A program made the position numbers and the translations under genes. Positions 16,918 through 21,628 of a stretch of DNA of 21,628 nt are shown piece after piece. Where the stretch lies: the NCBI GenBank assembly GCA_964607765.1, contig CAZSNT010000168.1, positions 1-21,628 of the forward strand, in the 5' to 3' direction. The number at the start of each line of letters is the position of its first letter. Positions within the stretch are counted from its first letter, which is position 1. The notes beneath the pieces were generated by a model that was not told the origin of the DNA, made no database searches, and saw only the letters and a program-made list of their open reading frames with translations. The stretch comes from CAZSNT01 sp964607765. GTDB lineage: Bacteria > Verrucomicrobiota > Lentisphaeria > Oligosphaerales > JABHEG01.

Positions 16918-18610
16918 TAGCTATGGCCTGCAGTGGGAAGCCGCTTCCAGCGCAGCCAGCAGCCTTGCGGAGATGCTGGCCGGTGCGATCTGCTTGTGGG
17001 ATCCCTCCGACGCCACGGGGAAGAGCCGCGTCTGGTTTGGGGAGGCCGCCAAACGTCAGTCCTGCAGCCATGCAGCGGAAGGCGAACCGGCCTGTGCCGG
17101 GTGCCTTGAAGCTGTTCGCCTTGATTGGGAAGAGATAAGCAGAGGGCTGAAGAGAGCGTGGTGCGACACGGGCGAAGGTGTCTTCTTCCGCGGCATTGAG
17201 CATATCGAACACGGCCCTGCTCTTTGCGCGACATTCTCCCTCCCAGCGGACACGTTGCCCTCCCAGGTCGCGGCTGCGTCTGATCTGCTGTGCAAGATGG
17301 GGCTCCAAAGCACGCGTTTGACAGCTGTGCGCCGGAAGTGGAGCAAGTCCAGTGATCAAGTCTGTTTGGCGACGGAACTCACCAAGGAGCTGGGCAAGGT
17401 CGCGAAGAGGGGCACCGATCGTGTCTCACCACGAGGCGATCCTGTCAGAGACATGGTGCGGGCAATGGCCCGGTTCATTGCTCTGAACACGCGTTTTGGT
17501 GCATGTTGCATTCGTCTCGACGAAGATGGTGTGGGAACGGGGCCCCTGACCGTCTGTGGGCTTAGCAGGAGAGAAGGGAACTGCCAGCTTCTGGCGAACG
17601 CCCGGGGAATCGAGAGACCTGAGTGGAGATCGTTGGAACATTGTCCTGATGATTGCGTTGAAGAGATGGCGGCGAGCAAGCTGTCGTCGGTGTGCGTTCT
17701 GCCTCTAGTCCCTCCCTTCAACGGGCCCATTGGCACAATTGCGGCTTTCTCCGAGAAGCAGTTCCTGGGAAACCAGATCACTGATTCGGACGTCGACACC
17801 GTCGAGGTGATGGCTGCGATTGGTGCCGGGATGGTAGCCAATGCTCTGTATAAGGAACAGCGGGAAGTTAACCGGTTGCAGAGCGAGTTCCTGCGGAAGG
17901 TAACCCACGAGCTGCGCACTCCTCTGGCTAGCGTCCGCTCGATCGCGGAGATGCTTCTCGATCCTGCCTTCGATGCGGAGTTGCTGTCGGAGGATCAGAC
18001 GGAGTTTGCCGAACGCATCCTCGAGAATGCTGAGATCGCTCTCGGCATGGTGAAGTCAAGCCTCTACGAGGCGCGTTTGGACGCAGGCGCTGTGCCGTTT
18101 CAGCCTACGACGTTTTTTGCGTCACAAGCCATAGCCAAACTGGAAAAGCGGGAGTTCGCCGTGTACCTGAGGAGGCACGAGCTGGAATTCTCGTCGGATT
18201 CTACAGACGAGAATGCGGAGACGTGGGCTGAGCACGACAGTTTCATGGTGGTCATGCGGAATCTGATCGGGAACGCGGCGAAGTATACGCCTCGTGGCGG
18301 CAGTATTCGCGTCCACATCGCCGCCGATGAAACAGTCGGGACAACCGTGACGGTGCGTGACACGGGGAGTGGGTTCGACGCGAAGGTCAAAGGCAGGATC
18401 TTCGACAGCTTCTACCAAGGTCCTCCCCCCGTGGATGGCAGAGGAGGCGGGGTCGGCTATGGTCTTTCTCTGGTGAAGAGACTGATGGAACGACACGAGG
18501 GTACGGTGACCGTAGAGAGCGAGCCCGGCAAGGGCACAGCATTTACAGTGCGGTTCCCCCCCGCCTCCGAGGACACTACCGAAACTCAGGAGAAGGAGGG
18601 GAAGCAATGA
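16892..18610 (+). CDS. Cytoplasmic histidine kinase with N-terminal cysteine cluster and GAF-like domain
   Basis: This 572-residue soluble kinase has an N-terminal region (about 10-150) with C58-x-H60, C68-x2-C71, C91 and C112. The pattern resembles PocR-type ligand- or metal-sensing domains, although the match is loose. A GAF-like domain follows (about 185-320, IGTIAAFSEKQF near its end). The kinase core is textbook: FLRKVTHELRTPLASV (H339), N-box NLIGNAAKYTPRGG (457-470), G1 DTGSGF (490-495) and G2 VGYGLSLV (521-528). The frame is open from 16724, but the ATG at 16892 is chosen because GGAGG lies upstream and the longer form would overlap the preceding receiver over its whole last third. 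It overlaps that gene by 26 bp and the next gene by ATGA. I infer redox or metal-linked sensing from the cysteines; the kinase call is secure. Confidence 0.94.
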   Translation: MSVYHGPSDSYGLQWEAASSAASSLAEMLAGAICLWDPSDATGKSRVWFGEAAKRQSCSHAAEGEPACAGCLEAVRLDWEEISRGLKRAWCDTGEGVFFRGIEHIEHGPALCATFSLPADTLPSQVAAASDLLCKMGLQSTRLTAVRRKWSKSSDQVCLATELTKELGKVAKRGTDRVSPRGDPVRDMVRAMARFIALNTRFGACCIRLDEDGVGTGPLTVCGLSRREGNCQLLANARGIERPEWRSLEHCPDDCVEEMAASKLSSVCVLPLVPPFNGPIGTIAAFSEKQFLGNQITDSDVDTVEVMAAIGAGMVANALYKEQREVNRLQSEFLRKVTHELRTPLASVRSIAEMLLDPAFDAELLSEDQTEFAERILENAEIALGMVKSSLYEARLDAGAVPFQPTTFFASQAIAKLEKREFAVYLRRHELEFSSDSTDENAETWAEHDSFMVVMRNLIGNAAKYTPRGGSIRVHIAADETVGTTVTVRDTGSGFDAKVKGRIFDSFYQGPPPVDGRGGGVGYGLSLVKRLMERHEGTVTVESEPGKGTAFTVRFPPASEDTTETQEKEGKQ

Positions 18611-19701
18611 CCGAAGACTTCTCAACGCAAACCGTGCTGGTTGTGGATGACAAGGAACAGAATCGCTTCCGCTACCTCAAATTGATCAAGAAGCGAATCG
18701 GTTGCCAAGTGGCCAGCGCTTCAAACCGCGACGAGGCGATCCAGAAGGTCAAGCATCTCAAACCAGCTGTTGTTCTTCTGGATGTATGCATGCCCGACGC
18801 GGAGGATGGGTTGGCCGTGTGCCGGGCAATCAAACAAGGTAGGCTCCATCCCGAAGTGCAGGTCGTCATGGTGACCGCCAACGCCGACACCAGGGATGTC
18901 CTCGAGCATTGCTCGGAGGCCGGCGCGGACGATTTCCTAGCCAAGGACGCCACGAACGAGGAGACCATTGCCCGAGTCAGGAGCAAACTTCGGGCCCAAC
19001 GGTGGCGTTCAGAGTTGCTCGATGCCGAGCGTCGAGGTGCCGTGGCGGACCTCGCCGAGTCTGTTGCCCACGATTTACGCGGCGCTCTCTCGCCGGCTCT
19101 GTTTCTCATCTCGGAGATTGAGGACATGGTTGACGGTGCGCGAAAGGGAATTGACTTCGTCGCACATCAGCTGGGGGAATTGGATCGGCTCGCGAAGGCT
19201 AGGGGCGAGATGGAGGAGGAAGACGTCTGGGTCAGGGACTTGCTGGCCGGCACTGTAACCTGGAGCGAGCAGAAAGCCAAGCTGTGCCGTTGCCAGTTGA
19301 GGAATGCATGTTCAGGAGATTTTGCAGGGGTGGTGAACGTATGGAAGCCGGGCCTCCTGTTCTCTCTCGTCGAGATGGTGGGAAATGCTGCGACCATAAT
19401 CAAGCACGGGAGGAAGAAGCCCGGCTCCGGTCAGCCGCCAGGCGAAATCGTCTTGGATGCGGCGCAGGAGGGCCAGACTATCCGGATCGTCGTCTCTGAC
19501 AACGGTCCCGGCGTTCCTGCCGGTATGGTCGAGGACATCTTCGAGAAAGGCATGACATCGCGGAAGGCGGCAGGAGGTTCGGGCCGGGGCCTCTTCTTCG
19601 TGAAGGCACGCGTGGAGAAAGCTGGCGGGAACGTCTACTACGAGCCCAACGAGCCACGGGGTAGCCGGTTCGTCATCGAGTTGCCTGCCGTTTTGGAGTA
19701 G
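18607..19701 (+). CDS. Receiver-histidine kinase protein, last gene of the signalling operon
   Basis: This 364-residue protein has the receiver first and the kinase second. The receiver has VVDDKEQN (D14, D15), the phospho-acceptor in VVLLDVCMPD (D59), Thr in VMVTANAD (T90) and Lys in FLAKDA (K113). The dimerisation motif is AESVAHDLRGALSPALF (H155), separated by a short helical linker. The ATPase domain has N-box EMVGNAATI (256-264), G1 DNGPGV (298-303) and a G2-like GGSGRGLFFV (323-332). A cysteine pair CRC and C235 lie between. With no sensor domain, its input should be phosphorylation by an upstream kinase, making it a relay kinase. Its ATG overlaps the preceding kinase stop (ATGA, 18607-18610). 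Two hairpins follow its stop codon. Confidence 0.93.
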   Translation: MTEDFSTQTVLVVDDKEQNRFRYLKLIKKRIGCQVASASNRDEAIQKVKHLKPAVVLLDVCMPDAEDGLAVCRAIKQGRLHPEVQVVMVTANADTRDVLEHCSEAGADDFLAKDATNEETIARVRSKLRAQRWRSELLDAERRGAVADLAESVAHDLRGALSPALFLISEIEDMVDGARKGIDFVAHQLGELDRLAKARGEMEEEDVWVRDLLAGTVTWSEQKAKLCRCQLRNACSGDFAGVVNVWKPGLLFSLVEMVGNAATIIKHGRKKPGSGQPPGEIVLDAAQEGQTIRIVVSDNGPGVPAGMVEDIFEKGMTSRKAAGGSGRGLFFVKARVEKAGGNVYYEPNEPRGSRFVIELPAVLE

Positions 19702-19762
19702 GCTCCCGTCCGGCTGCGAAGGAGCCTGTTTCATACGTGGCCCTGCCGCTAGGCGGCAGGGC
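19700..19762 (+). terminator. Two hairpins ending the signalling operon
   Basis: Immediately at the stop codon, AGGCTCC (19700-19706) pairs with GGAGCCT (19721-19727), followed by GTTTC. Thirteen bases further, a perfect 10-bp stem GCCCTGCCGC (19740-19749) pairs with GCGGCAGGGC (19753-19762) around a 3-base TAG loop. Neither has a long T-run, so rho-independent termination is not certain, but tandem hairpins at an operon end fit termination or 3' mRNA protection. Confidence 0.5.
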
Positions 19763-20052
19763 TAGACAGCGGTGTGCAATCGGGGGCGATGGCAGATTCC
19801 GGGGAAGGAAGCTGCCAAACGAGTGCGCGGGGAGCGAACCGGACGAATAAGGCTGCGTCTCTTGGGTGTCCTGCACTCGTCAGCTACGCTGGTCTCTGCC
19901 TGTCAGCCGAAGCCAGGAGATCCACACCGGCGGTGGAACTGATCTTCCCTGCATGGCGATCTTCTGCTTGATCTGCAGCGCCCACGCCTTATATTCAAGT
20001 TGAACATGAAGGTGAGGTTTGCTGAGGCCGACAGACACGGAGGATTGGTTCT
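19763..20052. other. Intergenic region between signalling operon and toxin-antitoxin genes
   Basis: About 290 bases follow the second hairpin without a supportable gene. The last 85 bases hold a promoter-like pair (19968-19995) and the antitoxin ribosome-binding site. A minus-strand frame stays open through the region and into the genes to the right, but its composition looks like a GC-rich shadow. Nothing else is seen. Confidence 0.6.
19968..19995 (+). promoter_or_regulatory. Possible sigma70-type promoter for the toxin-antitoxin genes
   Basis: TTGATC (19968-19973) and TATATT (19990-19995) are separated by 16 bases, giving a predicted RNA start about 50 bases before the antitoxin GTG. The -10 box is good and the -35 box moderate. 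Toxin-antitoxin promoters are usually repressed by the antitoxin itself, but I see no clear operator palindrome. Confidence 0.42.
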
Positions 20053-20292
20053 GTGCAGACTGTCTCAATGTTGGAACTGCGCCAACACGCCAGGGAGATC
20101 GTTGAGCGCGTTCGGCGCGGTCAGCGGTTCGTATTGACGTACCGGGGTCGGCCCACGGCACGTATCGAGCCGTTGGCGGATGCTGACGGCGTGAGGGAGA
20201 ACGACGCCTTCTACCGGCTTGCGGAGCTTGCGGACAGCGCGGGCGAGGCCATGTCGAATCGAGAAATGGACGAGGCCATCTATGGCACGTGA
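20053..20292 (+). CDS. Phd/YefM-type antitoxin
   Basis: This 79-residue protein begins MQTVSMLELRQHAREIVERV, the typical Phd/YefM DNA-binding start, followed by RGQRFVLTYRGRPTARIEPL, the second half of the fold. The C-terminal part (about 47-79, ending MDEAIYGT) is the usual toxin-embracing tail. GTG at 20053 is taken as the start because the family begins just this way and GGAGGA lies about eight bases upstream; the ATG at 20068 would cut into the fold. It overlaps the toxin gene by 11 bp, which couples their translation. It should neutralise the PIN toxin and repress the operon. Confidence 0.92.
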   Translation: MQTVSMLELRQHAREIVERVRRGQRFVLTYRGRPTARIEPLADADGVRENDAFYRLAELADSAGEAMSNREMDEAIYGT

Positions 20293-20695
20293 TCTGTTTG
20301 TCGACACGAGCGGCTTCTATGCGCTGCTCATCACGCGCGACGACTGTCACGAGAGGGCGTCTCGCATCATGGCGGATGCGGCCAGGACTCGGCGTCTGTG
20401 CTGGACGACCGACTATGTGCTGGACGAGGCCGCGACGCTGCTGAAAGTGCGCGGCCATGGCCATCTGGTGCGTTCCTTCCTCGATCGGACGCTGGAATCC
20501 CGCGCCTGCCGCGTCGCGTGGATGGATCCCGGGCGTTTCGAGCAGTCGCGGGAGTACTTTCACAAGCACGCTGACCACGAGTACTCTTTCACCGACTGCT
20601 TCAGCTTTGTCACGATGGCGGAGAACGCGTTGCTGGACGCGTTGACGAAGGACGGGCACTTCCGCGAGGTCGGTTTCAGCCCGTTGCTGGTGTGA
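20282..20695 (+). CDS. vapC: PIN-domain ribonuclease toxin, VapC type
   Basis: This 137-residue PIN-domain endoribonuclease is the toxin of a type II pair. The acidic metal-binding residues are visible: D8 in DLFVDTSGFYALL, E49 in TDYVLDEAATLL, D105 in YSFTDCFSF, and D124 in LTKDGHF as a likely fourth. Length and motif order fit VapC. The ATG at 20282 is inside the antitoxin gene (11-bp overlap); an upstream in-frame start at 20219 would add residues before the PIN fold without any ribosome-binding site. All catalytic positions look intact, so it is probably active. The RNA target cannot be predicted. Confidence 0.93.
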   Translation: MARDLFVDTSGFYALLITRDDCHERASRIMADAARTRRLCWTTDYVLDEAATLLKVRGHGHLVRSFLDRTLESRACRVAWMDPGRFEQSREYFHKHADHEYSFTDCFSFVTMAENALLDALTKDGHFREVGFSPLLV

Positions 20696-20731
20696 CATTT
20701 GGCCGACGGAGAACGACGAAGGAGAACAGTT

Positions 20732-21577
20732 TTGAGCGAGCTTGGTATTGACGCGACGGTTGGTCTGTGTGACGGGAACCGGATGCCGCTGTTCGGGTTC
20801 GGCACGTTCCGGCTGGCGGACGGTGACGAGGCGGAGAACGCCGTGCGCTGTGCGCTGGACACGGGGTATCGGCACATTGACACGGCGGCGGTGTACCGCA
20901 ACGAGGCGTCGGTCGGCCGTGCGTTGGCCGGCAGCGGCGTGCCGCGCGAGGACGTGTTTGTCACCACCAAGGTCTGGATTAACGCGTTCGGGCGCGACGC
21001 CACGCGCGAGGCGTGCGAGGACAGCCTGCGGCGTCTGGGGCTGGACTATGTCGATCTGTACCTCATTCACTGGCCGATGGACGAGACCATGATGGCGGCC
21101 TGGGAGGCGATGCAGGCATTGCGCGATGCGGGCAAGTGCTGCTCGATCGGCATCAGCAACTTCACGCTCCGGCGACTCGAGGAAGCGTTCTTCCCGCACA
21201 CGGCCGAGGTCCCGGCGGTCAACCAAGTCGAGTTTCATCCGTTCTGGTACCGGAAGGAGTTGCTGGATTACTGTACCGGCAAGGGCATTCGCCTGGAGAG
21301 CTGGGGCTCGCTGACGCGGTCGGAGAAGCTGGCCGATCCGACCGTTGCGGAGATCGCACGCGAGTACGGGAAGACGGCGGCGCAGGTGTTGCTGCGTTGG
21401 CACCTGCAGCGCGGCGTAATCATCATACCGAAGTCCTCACATGCCGCGCGTATCCGCGAGAATGCGGATGTGTTCGACTTCGGGCTTTCCGCAGAGCAGA
21501 TGAATCGGATCGATGCCCTGAACGAGAACTTCACGCTCAGCGCCTGGCTGCCGTGTCCCCGGGAGGAGTGGTATTGA
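20732..21577 (+). CDS. Aldo/keto reductase
   Basis: This 281-residue NADPH-dependent oxidoreductase of the aldo/keto reductase superfamily has the catalytic tetrad D50, Y55, K80 and H113. These lie in GYRHIDTAAVYRNE, FVTTKVWI and LYLIHWPMD. The signature VDLYLIHWP and the NADP-binding IIIPKSSHAARIREN (about 231-245) are clear. Length is normal and the layout is a TIM barrel. The TTG at 20732 is preferred, since AAGGAGAA lies about five bases upstream; a TTG at 20699 would add 11 residues rich in arginine. It follows the toxin by 36 bp and may be read through from it, but no functional link is evident. It resembles 2,5-diketo-gluconate reductase-like members; the substrate is unknown. Confidence 0.94.
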   Translation: MSELGIDATVGLCDGNRMPLFGFGTFRLADGDEAENAVRCALDTGYRHIDTAAVYRNEASVGRALAGSGVPREDVFVTTKVWINAFGRDATREACEDSLRRLGLDYVDLYLIHWPMDETMMAAWEAMQALRDAGKCCSIGISNFTLRRLEEAFFPHTAEVPAVNQVEFHPFWYRKELLDYCTGKGIRLESWGSLTRSEKLADPTVAEIAREYGKTAAQVLLRWHLQRGVIIIPKSSHAARIRENADVFDFGLSAEQMNRIDALNENFTLSAWLPCPREEWY

Positions 21578-21579
21578 GG

Positions 21580-21628
21580 GCGAGTGTCGGGTGCCAGTGC
21601 GGGGGGCGAGTGCGGGGGGCGAGTGCGG
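21580..21628. repeat. Tandem 13-bp G-rich repeat at window end
   Basis: Units near GCGAGTGCGGGGG repeat every 13 bases: 21580-21592 (degenerate), 21593-21605, 21606-21618 and 21619-21628 (cut by the window edge). It begins two bases after the aldo/keto reductase stop codon. The runs of G every 13 bases could form a G-quadruplex. It differs in sequence from the 19-bp repeat at the other end. Confidence 0.8.

Noticed and set aside
19880..21403. 507-codon minus-strand frame through the toxin-antitoxin and aldo/keto reductase genes
   Set aside because: The plus strand has three recognisable families with ribosome-binding sites; the antisense product is Arg/Gln/His-rich and matches nothing I know.

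Overview
The window is GC-rich bacterial DNA (roughly 60-65% G+C by eye) carrying 15 protein-coding genes. I saw no rRNA, tRNA, transposase, phage gene or CRISPR array. The mix of genes (a Gfo/Idh/MocA oxidoreductase with a cysteine cluster, a DUF4143-type ATPase, a VapC-type toxin pair and large multi-domain histidine kinases) would suit a Planctomycetes/Verrucomicrobia/Lentisphaerae-like or similar environmental bacterium. No marker gene settles this, so the taxon is a weak inference.

Left part, minus strand (103-4047): a tight three-gene unit, transcribed right to left. It encodes a membrane-anchored NMT1/SsuA-like substrate-binding protein, a HAMP histidine kinase 3 bp behind it, and a Gfo/Idh/MocA oxidoreductase. 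There is no ABC permease or ATPase, so the binding protein probably serves the kinase as a ligand sensor. Diverging from it (4156-6811, plus strand) is an overlapping pair: an XPB/RAD25-type helicase and a DUF790/Bax1-type nuclease, a known archaeal repair partnership. Next come an ATPase with a DUF4143-like region (6999-8207), behind a good sigma70-like promoter, and a convergent small two-helix membrane protein (8212-8472).

Central part (8915-19701, plus strand): the most striking feature, a tightly packed seven-gene signalling operon of about 10.8 kb. In order it encodes: a small two-helix membrane protein; a CbrA-like sodium/solute-symporter histidine kinase; a receiver protein with a DUF5678-like tail; a 1242-residue FIST-GAF-GAF-GAF histidine kinase; a single-domain receiver; a histidine kinase with an N-terminal cysteine cluster; and a receiver fused to a histidine kinase. 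Three junctions are ATGA overlaps, one is a 26-bp overlap, and the other gaps are 12 and 43 bp. Four kinases and three receivers are present, yet no receiver carries a recognisable DNA-binding or enzymatic output domain. This looks like a self-contained branched phosphorelay that integrates a transport signal, a FIST ligand and GAF or cysteine-based signals. Codon choice there (frequent AGA/AGG arginine) differs from the genes to its left, which suggests separate ancestry. Two hairpins follow the last gene.

Right part (20053-21577, plus strand): a Phd/YefM-type antitoxin overlapping a PIN-domain VapC-type toxin, then an aldo/keto reductase. Short tandem repeats sit at both ends of the window: a 19-bp unit at 1-57, whose core recurs once at 6844, and a 13-bp unit at 21580-21628.
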